The notes beneath the pieces were generated by a model. It saw nothing but the letters and a program-made list of their open reading frames with translations. It had not been told where the DNA came from and did not search any database. The translations under genes were made by a program, and so were the position numbers. Positions 1 to 9,235 of a stretch of 64,000 bases of DNA are shown piece by piece; the first letter of the stretch is position 1; each line of letters begins with the position of its first letter. Source of the DNA: SZUA-22 sp963751695 (lineage in GTDB: Bacteria; Bacteroidota; Ignavibacteria; Ignavibacteriales; Melioribacteraceae); assembly GCA_963751695.1 (NCBI GenBank), contig CAVVVP010000003.1, forward strand, positions 496,001-560,000. The letters run 5' to 3'.

Positions 1-1991
1 TTAAATTCATCTCCGGAGATAAAAGCACAGCATTAAGTGAACCTTACTCGATTGTTATGACGAAGGAAATGTGTCAAAAATACTTTGGCAACGAAGTAGA
101 CCCATTAGGAAAGATAGTTACAATTAATAATAAGTATGACTTTAAGGTTACAGGAGTTATGGAGGAAATTCCACCCAATGCATCTTACAAATTCAAGGCA
201 GCATTTCCTTTTAAACTACTCGAAGAGTTTGGGAGATGGAGTGACAGCTGGGGGAATAATTCAATCTTTACCTTCGTTCAACTTACACCCGATGCAGATC
301 TAGCAGCAGTAAATGAGAAAATGACCAATATGCTGAGGCAAAACGAACCTGATTCAAAAACAGACTACATGGTAGCGCCACTAGTTGGACTACACCTCTT
401 CTCGTACTTTGGATATGGAAAACCGGATGGGGCTATTCAATATATCTATATTTTCTCAGCGATTGCAATTTTCGTTCTGTTGATTGCGTGTATAAATTTT
501 ATGAACTTATCAACAGCTCGTTCCGCAAACCGAGCCAAAGAAATTGGTATGAGAAAAGTAGTTGGGGCAAATCGAGCCAACCTTATTTATCAGTTCTTTG
601 GCGAATCGATGGTGTTGGCATTTATAAGCATGTGTATTTCAATCTTGATAGTTTCGTCTCTTCTTGGCCAGTTTAATGAATTAACGGGCAAAGAAATTTT
701 AACCAGCGTTTTCTACAATTCAACATTTTTAATTGGAATTTTCGTAATTACTTTTCTCACAGGTCTTGTTGCAGGGGGATATCCAGCATTACTCTTGTCC
801 TCATTTAAGCCTGTAAAAGTGCTAAAGGGTTCAATAAAGATAGGGACTAAAAATTCTTTCTTCAGAAAAGCGCTCGTTGTATTTCAATTCTCATTATCAA
901 TATTTCTAATCATCGGCACCATTGTCGTTTATAATCAATTGATTTACATGCAGAATAAAAGTCTTGGTTATGACAAAGAACATGTCCTCTATTTTTCTTC
1001 ACGCGGGGAACTATCCAAAAGCTATCAGACAATTAAAAAAGAGTTCATGAAAACAAATGGGGTTGTAAGTGTTTCTGGCTCAAACCACTCACCTAGCCAA
1101 ATAGGAAGCAATTCCGGAGGTGTCGATTGGGAAGGAAAAGACCCAGAACAATCTGTGCTTATTGGGACTGCTGCTATTGATTTTGCCTATACCAAAACAT
1201 TGAAAATTGATATGGTTGCTGGGCGTGGATTCAGCGAGGAGTTTCAATCCGATCTGCCCAGCGATTCAACAGGTAAATTTCTGGTAAATGAGGAAGTTGT
1301 TAAGTTAATGGGAATTGAGAATAACGATGCTGTTGGAGCTAGATTTGATTTTATGGGAATTGATGGTTCAATAGTTGGGGTTATGAAAAATTTTCATTTT
1401 AATAGTATGAGAACGAAAATTGAACCTCTGGCCATGGCTTTGGCACCTGAATACATTAGCTATTTAATAGTAAGAATAGAATCTGGCGAGATATCCAATA
1501 CCATTAATAGAATGAAAAACGTTTGGGAATCTATTGTCCCACAATATCCATTTGAATATCGATTTGTTGATGAAGATTTTGAGCGATTGTACAAAACCGA
1601 AGAGCGAATGGTAGACTTGTTGAAGTATTTTTCAGTGATGGCAATAATTATTGCATGTCTTGGGCTTTTTGGACTCGCCTCCTTTATGGCTGAAAAAAGA
1701 AAAAAGGAAATTGGAGTTCGAAAGATTCTTGGAGCATCGGAACTTAAACTTACTTATTTGCTGTGCAGCGAATTCATGCTTCTAATACTGGCATCGAGCG
1801 TTATTGCCTGGCCGATATCTTATTTTGTCCTGAGGGGCTGGCTGAAAAACTTTGCATACAGAACTGATTTGGCGATCTGGGTATTTATGTCCTCAGGAAT
1901 ATTGACATTAGTAATTGCTTTACTTACAGTCGGGTATCAAGCAATAAAAGCAGCACTGGCAAATCCAGTAGAAAGCTTAAGGAGTGAATAA
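1..1991 (+). CDS. FtsX/MacB-type ABC transporter permease (5' end outside window)
   Basis: The reading frame is open from base 3, so the true start lies before the window; 662 residues are visible. It is an integral membrane permease of the MacB/FtsX family with two periplasmic (MacB_PCD-like) domains and two FtsX membrane domains. The first FtsX domain carries the family core IACINFMNLSTAR followed by KEIGMRKVVGA; the second carries LGLFGLASF and KEIGVRKILGA. The C-terminus NPVESLRSE is shared with the following paralogues. The missing N-terminal part should be about 130 residues, judging from the 787-804 residue siblings. In this family the energy comes from a separate MacB/LolD-like ATPase, which is not in the window. 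The substrate cannot be told from sequence. Confidence 0.93.
   Translation, partial: KFISGDKSTALSEPYSIVMTKEMCQKYFGNEVDPLGKIVTINNKYDFKVTGVMEEIPPNASYKFKAAFPFKLLEEFGRWSDSWGNNSIFTFVQLTPDADLAAVNEKMTNMLRQNEPDSKTDYMVAPLVGLHLFSYFGYGKPDGAIQYIYIFSAIAIFVLLIACINFMNLSTARSANRAKEIGMRKVVGANRANLIYQFFGESMVLAFISMCISILIVSSLLGQFNELTGKEILTSVFYNSTFLIGIFVITFLTGLVAGGYPALLLSSFKPVKVLKGSIKIGTKNSFFRKALVVFQFSLSIFLIIGTIVVYNQLIYMQNKSLGYDKEHVLYFSSRGELSKSYQTIKKEFMKTNGVVSVSGSNHSPSQIGSNSGGVDWEGKDPEQSVLIGTAAIDFAYTKTLKIDMVAGRGFSEEFQSDLPSDSTGKFLVNEEVVKLMGIENNDAVGARFDFMGIDGSIVGVMKNFHFNSMRTKIEPLAMALAPEYISYLIVRIESGEISNTINRMKNVWESIVPQYPFEYRFVDEDFERLYKTEERMVDLLKYFSVMAIIIACLGLFGLASFMAEKRKKEIGVRKILGASELKLTYLLCSEFMLLILASSVIAWPISYFVLRGWLKNFAYRTDLAIWVFMSSGILTLVIALLTVGYQAIKAALANPVESLRSE
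1979..1984 (+). promoter_or_regulatory. Ribosome binding site inside the SLRSE codons of the upstream permease
   Basis: AAGGAG lies within the last codons (Leu-Arg-Ser-Glu) of the first permease, 8 bases before the ATG at 1993. The stop codon and the next start are one base apart, so the upstream gene's conserved C-terminus supplies the ribosome binding site of the next gene. Confidence 0.75.
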
Positions 1992-1992
1992 A

Positions 1993-4407
1993 ATGCTAAA
2001 AAACTATATAAAAGTAGCGCTAAGAAATCTGTTGAGATACAAGATTTATTCAATTGTAAATATCGTAGGTTTAGCGCTGGGAATTACATGCACAATACTA
2101 CTTTCATTGTTTGTTCAGCATGAACTTAGCTATGATAATTACTATCCTGAAGCCAACTCAATTTATCGAGTTGCTGGAAAATTCAAGCTAGGTGATCAGG
2201 AATACAATTTTGCAGTTTGTCCTCCAATTTTAGCAAAAACTGTTTTGGATGAGTTACCTGAGGTAGTAAAAACAGCAAGATTCCGTACACAGGGCTCTAA
2301 AATTGTGAGACATAATAATGTCAGCTTTAGTGAAGAACACATCGCTTTCGCAGATAATTCTGTAATTGATATGTTTGGAATAAATTTAAGCAGCGGCAAT
2401 CCAGAAACTGCTTTAATTGAACCCAACTTCATAATAATAAGCGAAAAAGCCGCAAAGAAGTATTTTGGTAGTGAGAATGGGATCGGAAAAATATTAACAA
2501 TTAATAATCAGCGTGATTACAAAGTTACTGGAGTATTTAAAGGTATTCCAGATAACACCCATTTCCGGTTTGACTTTTTACAATCAATGCCTTCGCTTGA
2601 GGAAGCAAAGCAGGAAACCTGGTTATCAAATAATTTCCAAACATATCTTTTGCTCGAAGAAAACACAGATCCTTTAGTTGTAAATAAAAAATTGGATAAA
2701 CTAACGGAAACATATCTAGGCCCTGAAATAGAAAAAGTAATGGGCATTTCTCTTGAACAGCTTGCAGAGCAAGGTGGCGGCGGTGGATTTTATCTCCAAT
2801 CTGTAAGACAAATCCACCTTAAATCAGACTTAATGTCTGAGCTGGGTGTTAACAGTGACATTAAATATGTCTATATCTTTTCTGTGATTGCTATATTCAT
2901 CCTGATCATAGCTTGTGTAAATTTTATGAATATCTCTACGGCTCGGTCAGCCACAAGATCAAAGGAAGTTGGAATAAGAAAGGTTTTGGGGTCCCACCGA
3001 AAGGGTCTGAGAAGGCAATTTTTAGTTGAGTCTTTTGTTACAACAGTAATTTCTATGATAATATCAATTGGTTTGATTGAGTTGATAATACCCTATTTTA
3101 ATACCCTTACAGGGAAGCAATTGTCAATTCAATATATGCACAATCCTTTTGTTCTGATAATGATGGTTATGATTTTAATTGTGATTGGATTCCTCGCTGG
3201 AAGTTATCCCGCCTTTGTTTTATCAGGATTTAATCCTATTGAAGCATTGAGAGGAAGAACAAATTCAAATAAAACTACAGGTTCTTTAAGAAGTGGATTG
3301 GTAATTTTTCAATTTACAGCATCAATTGTACTTATAATTAGTACGATTGTTGTGTTAAATCAGTTAAGATACATTCAAAATAAAAAATTGGGATTCAACA
3401 AAGAGAATGTTATAACTCTAGATTATGCACACTTGCTTGGGGACAAAACACAAATATTCAAAGAAAAAATGATGAACCATCCCGAGATTATTAATGCAAC
3501 CGTCTCAAATTTTCTGCCTGTTCCATCTGGTTATAATAGCAGCATGATCTTTCCTGCAGGAAAGGTTGAGGAAGGTGTCTCGATTCAACTCTGGGATGTT
3601 GACCACGATTATCTCTCTACAATGAAGATGAAAATAATTGAGGGGAGAGACTTTTCCAAAGAGTTTTCAACAGATAGCGCTGCTGTTATTCTCAACCAAG
3701 CTGCGGTTAAAGTATTCGGATTAGAAAATCCTGTGGGTGAGGTTTTTTGTAGATACTATAATCCTCAGGGGGATTTTGATAATTATAATGTGATTGGAGT
3801 TGTGGAAGATTTTCATTTTGAATCTTTACGTAACAATATTTCTCCGTTGGCGATTTTTATTGGCGAAAGCAATGGAACGATATCCTTTAGAGTAAATACT
3901 GCAGATGTAAGTATGGTTATTGATAAACTTAAAGAAACATGGAATGAGCTCGCCCCAGGACAACCATTTAACTACTCTTTTCTCGACGAACGGTTTAATA
4001 GCATGTATAAGGGAGAGCAAAGAATAAGTGAAATATTTGGAACTTTCGCCGCACTTGCCATTTTCATTGGTTGTTTAGGGCTGTTTAGTCTGTCTGCTTT
4101 TACTGCGGAACAGAAAACCAAAGAAATAGGTATTCGCAAAGTATTGGGATCGTCTCTAACGTCGATTGTTTTGATGCTTTCAAAAGAGTTTGTAAAATTG
4201 GTTCTCATCGCATTTATAATTGCCTCTCCAATTGCATTTTATTTTATGGATAAATGGCTAGCGGATTTTGAATATAGGACAGATTTAAGTATTTGGGTGT
4301 TTGTTTCTGCTGGACTTATTTCGCTGATAATTGCAATCATTACCGTTAGCTATCATGCTCTCAGAGCGGCGTCAGCAAATCCAATCAACTCGCTTAAGTA
4401 TGAGTAA
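1993..4407 (+). CDS. FtsX/MacB-type ABC transporter permease, paralogue 2
   Basis: An 804-residue membrane permease starting MLKNYIKVALRN. The ATG at 1993 is preferred over an upstream in-frame GTG (1984) because it has AAGGAG 8 bases upstream and matches the MLKNY start of its siblings. Order: N-terminal membrane helix (about 20-42), periplasmic domain, first FtsX domain with three helices (core CVNFMNISTAR, KEVGIRKVLGS), a central helix, a second periplasmic domain, and a last FtsX domain with KEIGIRKVLGS. It ends NPINSLKYE, a variant that does not encode a Shine-Dalgarno sequence; the next gene accordingly starts 26 bases later with its own site. Likely half of a lipoprotein- or peptide-exporting ABC system; substrate unknown. 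Confidence 0.93.
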   Translation: MLKNYIKVALRNLLRYKIYSIVNIVGLALGITCTILLSLFVQHELSYDNYYPEANSIYRVAGKFKLGDQEYNFAVCPPILAKTVLDELPEVVKTARFRTQGSKIVRHNNVSFSEEHIAFADNSVIDMFGINLSSGNPETALIEPNFIIISEKAAKKYFGSENGIGKILTINNQRDYKVTGVFKGIPDNTHFRFDFLQSMPSLEEAKQETWLSNNFQTYLLLEENTDPLVVNKKLDKLTETYLGPEIEKVMGISLEQLAEQGGGGGFYLQSVRQIHLKSDLMSELGVNSDIKYVYIFSVIAIFILIIACVNFMNISTARSATRSKEVGIRKVLGSHRKGLRRQFLVESFVTTVISMIISIGLIELIIPYFNTLTGKQLSIQYMHNPFVLIMMVMILIVIGFLAGSYPAFVLSGFNPIEALRGRTNSNKTTGSLRSGLVIFQFTASIVLIISTIVVLNQLRYIQNKKLGFNKENVITLDYAHLLGDKTQIFKEKMMNHPEIINATVSNFLPVPSGYNSSMIFPAGKVEEGVSIQLWDVDHDYLSTMKMKIIEGRDFSKEFSTDSAAVILNQAAVKVFGLENPVGEVFCRYYNPQGDFDNYNVIGVVEDFHFESLRNNISPLAIFIGESNGTISFRVNTADVSMVIDKLKETWNELAPGQPFNYSFLDERFNSMYKGEQRISEIFGTFAALAIFIGCLGLFSLSAFTAEQKTKEIGIRKVLGSSLTSIVLMLSKEFVKLVLIAFIIASPIAFYFMDKWLADFEYRTDLSIWVFVSAGLISLIIAIITVSYHALRAASANPINSLKYE

Positions 4408-4433
4408 GAAAACAAACCGAATTAGGTGATATG

Positions 4434-6815
4434 ATGTTTAAAATTGTATTTAGAAATTTTCTAAGACAGAAATTTTATTCATTTATTAATTTGGCCGGAC
4501 TAACAGTTGGCCTTGCTTGCTTCATTCTGATATCCCTCTATATTCAATATGAATTCAGCTATGAATCTATTCATAAAAACTCGGATAATATTTATAGAGT
4601 TAATATTATCCAAAAACAACCTAAGGGGGATTTTAAGACCAGCTATTCAATGGTTCCCATTGCCCCAGCAATAGCAGATGAAATTACGGAAGTCAAAAAT
4701 TTTACACGGATACTCAGCTCAGGAGAGAACTTAATAAAAGCCGAAGAAAAAGTTTTTTATGAAAAGAACGTAGTTTATACAGATCCAGGATTATTCGACT
4801 TATTTTCGATCCCTCTGCTTTATGGTGATCCGCAATCAGCGTTGTCTACTAAAAATTCAGTTGTAATTACAAAAGAGATGGCTGAAAAATACTTTGGTGC
4901 GAAAAATCCGGTTGGAGAATCAATTCTGATTGACAATGAGGATGAACTTACCATAACTGCTGTTGTTGAAGACTTTCCAAATAACACATATATAAATTTC
5001 GATTTTATGATATCGTTCGAAACTGTTTGGAATTATGAAAGAGCTGAAAGCTTTATGAGTAATTGGATTAGTACTCGGCTCATTTCCTATATATTGCTCA
5101 GCGAAGATGCTAACTTGTCAGAAATTGAAATCCAAATTAATTCGCTTTACAAAAGACATACAGTACAAGAAGTAGAAAAAGAAATTTTTCTAGAACAATT
5201 CAGCAAAATTCATCTTTACTCTGATGTGGCTGGTGGTGGAGACATACAGTACGTTTATATATTCTTGGTTATTGGAGGATTTATACTACTAATTGCGGCA
5301 ACAAACTTTATGAACCTCTCTACTGCTCGCTCTGCTCAAAGATCGAATGAGATCGGATTACGAAAAGTTGTTGGCGCTTCTCGTTGGGGTCTTATACAAC
5401 AGTTTCTGGGCGAAAGTCTATTGTTTTCATTTTTCTCAGTGATACTAGCAATATTAGTTGTTAATTTTACATTACCGTATTTCGAGAATATTACAAATCA
5501 AGAGTTGATTTTACCACCCCCATCAGACTTGGGCTTCTATGGAATGCTTTTAATTATTACAGTCGTTTTGGGATTGCTGTCAGGAAGTTATCCGGCGATG
5601 CTTCTCTCAAGGTTCAAAATATTAACAATTCTTAGAGGAAAATCTACAAGCAGCTCGCAAAGTGAAGTATTTAGAAAATCCCTTGTTGTTATTCAGTTCA
5701 GTATAGCAATTGGCTTAATTATATGCATGCTTACAATAAATGATCAGGTCGAATATATGCAGAATAAAGAACTTGGTTTTAAAAAAGAACAAATATTGGT
5801 TCTTCCAATTAGAGACTCTGAAACTGTCTCAAAGGTTGACGCCTTTAAGAATGAGTTATTAAAAAATTCTGAGATTATAGCCGTGGCTGGATCATGGCTA
5901 CTGCCGACTAGTATTGGAAACTACAATAATGTGACTTGGGAGGGAGCGTCAGATGATGAGTCGATTGCGATCATTCAGAATAAAATTGATTGTGATTTTA
6001 TTGATACTTATGAGATTTCGATAATTGAAGGACGAAACTTTTCAAAGGAAATGACATCCGATTATGCTAATTATCAAAGCGAGAACGCTGGAGGCCTAAT
6101 TATTAATGAAGAAGCTGTTAGGCGTTTTGGATGGGAAAGCCCTATTGGTAAAAAAATAATTCAAGTGTATGGCGATCAGCGCTGGTATTTCGACGTGATA
6201 GGAATAATGAAAGATTTTCATTTTTCGTCATTTAAAAACGAGATAAGACCACTATGTTTTTATCTAGAGCCAGAAAATTTGCGAAACATTTCGATTAAGT
6301 TTAAAACCGAAAACACTAGGACCCTGTTAGGGTATATCGAAGAAAAGTGGAACCAATTTAATCCATCCTATCCATTTGACTATTTTTTCTTGGATAAGTC
6401 ATATGCCGATCGTTATGCTTCTGAAGAGAAGATAAATAAACTATTTGGATATTTCAGTTTTCTAGCAATATTTATTTCATGCCTCGGTCTGTTGGGTCTA
6501 GCTGCACATTCAGCTGAACAGAGAAAAAATGAAATTGGAGTTAGAAAAGTTCTCGGCGCTAATGTAAGCAGCATTGTTTTTCTATTGTCAAAGCAGTATG
6601 TAAAATGGATATTACTTGCAAATGTTGCGGCTTGGCCCATAGCATATTTGTACCTTGATAAATGGCTCGACAACTTTGCTTATCGAATTGATATAATAAT
6701 CAGTCCATTTTTGTTGGCAGGATTAGCCGGGCTTCTTATTGCAATTTTAACTGTTAGTTACCAAGCATATCGAGCAGCAACTGTTAATCCTGTAGAGAGT
6801 TTGAAGGATGAGTAA
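4434..6815 (+). CDS. FtsX/MacB-type ABC transporter permease, paralogue 3
   Basis: A 793-residue permease with the same layout as its neighbours: N-terminal helix, periplasmic domain, FtsX domain (TNFMNLSTARS, NEIGLRKVVGA), central helix, second periplasmic domain, and a final FtsX domain (NEIGVRKVLGA). Two ATGs stand in tandem at 4431 and 4434. AGGTGAT at 4424-4430 gives a better spacing to 4434, which also matches the single-Met start of the siblings. It ends NPVESLKDE and is followed by a 47-base gap before the next permease. Substrate unknown. Confidence 0.92.
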   Translation: MFKIVFRNFLRQKFYSFINLAGLTVGLACFILISLYIQYEFSYESIHKNSDNIYRVNIIQKQPKGDFKTSYSMVPIAPAIADEITEVKNFTRILSSGENLIKAEEKVFYEKNVVYTDPGLFDLFSIPLLYGDPQSALSTKNSVVITKEMAEKYFGAKNPVGESILIDNEDELTITAVVEDFPNNTYINFDFMISFETVWNYERAESFMSNWISTRLISYILLSEDANLSEIEIQINSLYKRHTVQEVEKEIFLEQFSKIHLYSDVAGGGDIQYVYIFLVIGGFILLIAATNFMNLSTARSAQRSNEIGLRKVVGASRWGLIQQFLGESLLFSFFSVILAILVVNFTLPYFENITNQELILPPPSDLGFYGMLLIITVVLGLLSGSYPAMLLSRFKILTILRGKSTSSSQSEVFRKSLVVIQFSIAIGLIICMLTINDQVEYMQNKELGFKKEQILVLPIRDSETVSKVDAFKNELLKNSEIIAVAGSWLLPTSIGNYNNVTWEGASDDESIAIIQNKIDCDFIDTYEISIIEGRNFSKEMTSDYANYQSENAGGLIINEEAVRRFGWESPIGKKIIQVYGDQRWYFDVIGIMKDFHFSSFKNEIRPLCFYLEPENLRNISIKFKTENTRTLLGYIEEKWNQFNPSYPFDYFFLDKSYADRYASEEKINKLFGYFSFLAIFISCLGLLGLAAHSAEQRKNEIGVRKVLGANVSSIVFLLSKQYVKWILLANVAAWPIAYLYLDKWLDNFAYRIDIIISPFLLAGLAGLLIAILTVSYQAYRAATVNPVESLKDE

Positions 6816-6862
6816 AGTAACTAAATATTTCATTCGATTAAAGATATCCTTGCGAGGAAATT

Positions 6863-9235
6863 ATGTTAAAAAATTATTTTATAACCGCTTTTAGGAATCT
6901 AAAAAAAAACAAATCTTATGCTTTTATCAGCATTTCCGGACTTGCCATAGGTTTAGCTGTTTGTATACTCCTTTTTTTGTATGTGCAGAACGAGTTTAGT
7001 TACGATCAGTATAACAAAAATGCTGATAATATTTACAGATTAACTCAACCTGAACACGCTTATCATGCGCCGACTGTTGCAAGAGAATTGGCGAACAATC
7101 TACCTGAAATAAAAGATTTTGTGCGAATTTTACCTATGGACAGTGAAATTATTGAATATAATAATAAACGATTCAAAGAAAACAACATACCTTTTGCTGA
7201 CCCGGCATTATTCCGAATGTTTTCATTTCAGTTTGTATCTGGAGAGAATGAAACAGCATTAGATAAACCTTTTACTACAGTAGTTTCTGAAAAATTAGCT
7301 CGCAAATATTTTGCTAATGAAAATCCTATTGGAAAAGTATTTAGATTATTTGACGAGTACGACTATACAATTACAGGGGTAATGAAAGATATGCCTCAAA
7401 ACTCCCACTTTCGCTATGATATAGTTCTTACACTTACTGAAGCTGAAAAAGTTTTTGGTTCATTAATGGAAAATTTAGGATGGCAAAATTTTCTAGTTTA
7501 TTTTGAACTCCAAGAAGGATTCTCTAAATCCAATCTTGAGGAAAAATGCGAAAATTTAATTCAACCTTTCTACAAATCCTATAACTCTAACCCGGATAAT
7601 CCTTTCCTTAAATATTCATTACAAAATTTGAAAGATATTCACCTCTATTCTGCACATATTAAAAATGATATTCAACCACAAAACAGCATTACATTTGTGT
7701 TGATATTTTCAGCAATTGGAATTCTTATTTTACTAATTGCTTGCGTCAATTATATAAATCTTCTAACAGCTAATGCTACAACTCGAATAAAAGAAATTGG
7801 AATTAAAAAAGTAATTGGTGCTACACGTAATCAACTTGCTTTACAATTTGTAGGAGAATCATTTTTGGTATTATTTATTGCTTTTTTTATATCACTTATT
7901 TTTGTGCAATTGAGCTTACCAATTTTTGAAGCTCTATCAGGCAAAGTTCTCACTTTCACGGCATTAATTACACTAAAGAATACTATGGGCGTTTTGGCGT
8001 TTCTTATTGGAACAAGCTTGATTGCAGGATTTTATCCAGCATTTTTTCTATCTAAGCTTGAACCAATACAAACACTTAAAGCAAATTCTTTCACTAGTAA
8101 GTCGAAATTTAATTTTAGAACATTACTTGTTGGAGCTCAGTTCACAATAGTAATTGTTTTAATTTGTGCTGCCCTTTTCATGTTTAGTCAAATCGATTAT
8201 CTTCAGAATAAGGAATTAGGATTTGACAAAAAATCTGTTCTCACCTCTGAAATAAACAGTTCTTTTGAGAATGTTGAAAAATACAACTCTCTAAAAGAGG
8301 CACTTCTTAAAGAGTCCATTATTACAAATGTTTCTTCAGGATCGCGAATTCCTTCAAATACAACCACTAACTTCGGAACTCTATTACCAGAAGGAGTAGA
8401 TAAACCAACTTCAATAGCATTTATTCATGTACATCAAGATTATTTTGAGACACTAGGAATTAAAGCTAAGGAGGGACGACTTTTTTCTAAACAGCTTACA
8501 ACAGATATAGATGAAGCAATAATTCTAAACGAATCTGCCGTAAAGGAATTAATGCTTAAGGGAAATCCTATTGGACAATCCCTTAAATGTAGCTGGCCTG
8601 AATCAAACAGAGTGATAGTTGGAGTTACTAACGATATAAATTTTGAATCTCTATATGGGCACGTTCGTCCAACAGCTTTTGTAATTGATTATAGCGAATG
8701 TTCTCGATTAATAGTAAAAGTAAATCCTTCAAATGCTGAAAACACAACTAATAAACTTAAAATCATCTGTAGTAGTTTTTACCCTGATGAAGTTTTTGAA
8801 TTTCACTTTTTGGACGATAAGCTGGAACACCTTTACCAGGCTGACAAAAACACTTTTCAGTTAATGGGTTACTTTACAACACTTGCTATTCTAATTTCAT
8901 GTATGGGTCTTTTCGGATTGGCATTATTTATAATGAAAAGTCGTACAAAAGAAATTGGAGTTCGTAAAGTTCTTGGTGCCTCTATTCCAAGTATCTTAAT
9001 AATGTTAGTAAAGGATTTCACAAATTGGGTCATTATAGCAAACATAATTGCATGGCCAATCACTTTTTATGTAATTAATAAATGGCTGGAAAATTTTGCA
9101 TATCATATTGAAATGAATTATTGGCTTTTTCTATTGGGCGGAATTATTGCATTTGTCATTGCCATTGGAACAGTTGGATTTCAAGCTATGAAGTCTGCAA
9201 CAGTAAATCCAGTTGATAGCCTGAGGAGTGAATAA
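6863..9235 (+). CDS. FtsX/MacB-type ABC transporter permease, paralogue 4
   Basis: A 790-residue permease beginning MLKNYFITAFRN, with GAGGA a few bases upstream of the start. It has an N-terminal helix (about 20-41), a large periplasmic domain, a first FtsX domain (CVNYINLLTAN, KEIGIKKVIGA), a central helix, a second periplasmic domain and a terminal FtsX domain (MGLFGLALF, KEIGVRKVLGA). The C-terminus NPVDSLRSE encodes GAGGAG and its stop codon directly abuts the ATG of paralogue 5. The same-strand, near-zero spacing suggests one transcript and translational coupling. Confidence 0.93.
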   Translation: MLKNYFITAFRNLKKNKSYAFISISGLAIGLAVCILLFLYVQNEFSYDQYNKNADNIYRLTQPEHAYHAPTVARELANNLPEIKDFVRILPMDSEIIEYNNKRFKENNIPFADPALFRMFSFQFVSGENETALDKPFTTVVSEKLARKYFANENPIGKVFRLFDEYDYTITGVMKDMPQNSHFRYDIVLTLTEAEKVFGSLMENLGWQNFLVYFELQEGFSKSNLEEKCENLIQPFYKSYNSNPDNPFLKYSLQNLKDIHLYSAHIKNDIQPQNSITFVLIFSAIGILILLIACVNYINLLTANATTRIKEIGIKKVIGATRNQLALQFVGESFLVLFIAFFISLIFVQLSLPIFEALSGKVLTFTALITLKNTMGVLAFLIGTSLIAGFYPAFFLSKLEPIQTLKANSFTSKSKFNFRTLLVGAQFTIVIVLICAALFMFSQIDYLQNKELGFDKKSVLTSEINSSFENVEKYNSLKEALLKESIITNVSSGSRIPSNTTTNFGTLLPEGVDKPTSIAFIHVHQDYFETLGIKAKEGRLFSKQLTTDIDEAIILNESAVKELMLKGNPIGQSLKCSWPESNRVIVGVTNDINFESLYGHVRPTAFVIDYSECSRLIVKVNPSNAENTTNKLKIICSSFYPDEVFEFHFLDDKLEHLYQADKNTFQLMGYFTTLAILISCMGLFGLALFIMKSRTKEIGVRKVLGASIPSILIMLVKDFTNWVIIANIIAWPITFYVINKWLENFAYHIEMNYWLFLLGGIIAFVIAIGTVGFQAMKSATVNPVDSLRSE
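9224..9228 (+). promoter_or_regulatory. Ribosome binding site inside the SLRSE codons of paralogue 4
   Basis: AGGAG within the codons for Arg-Ser-Glu stands 7 bases before the ATG at 9236, which follows the upstream stop codon without a gap. This is the second case of the C-terminal motif doubling as the next gene's Shine-Dalgarno site. Confidence 0.75.
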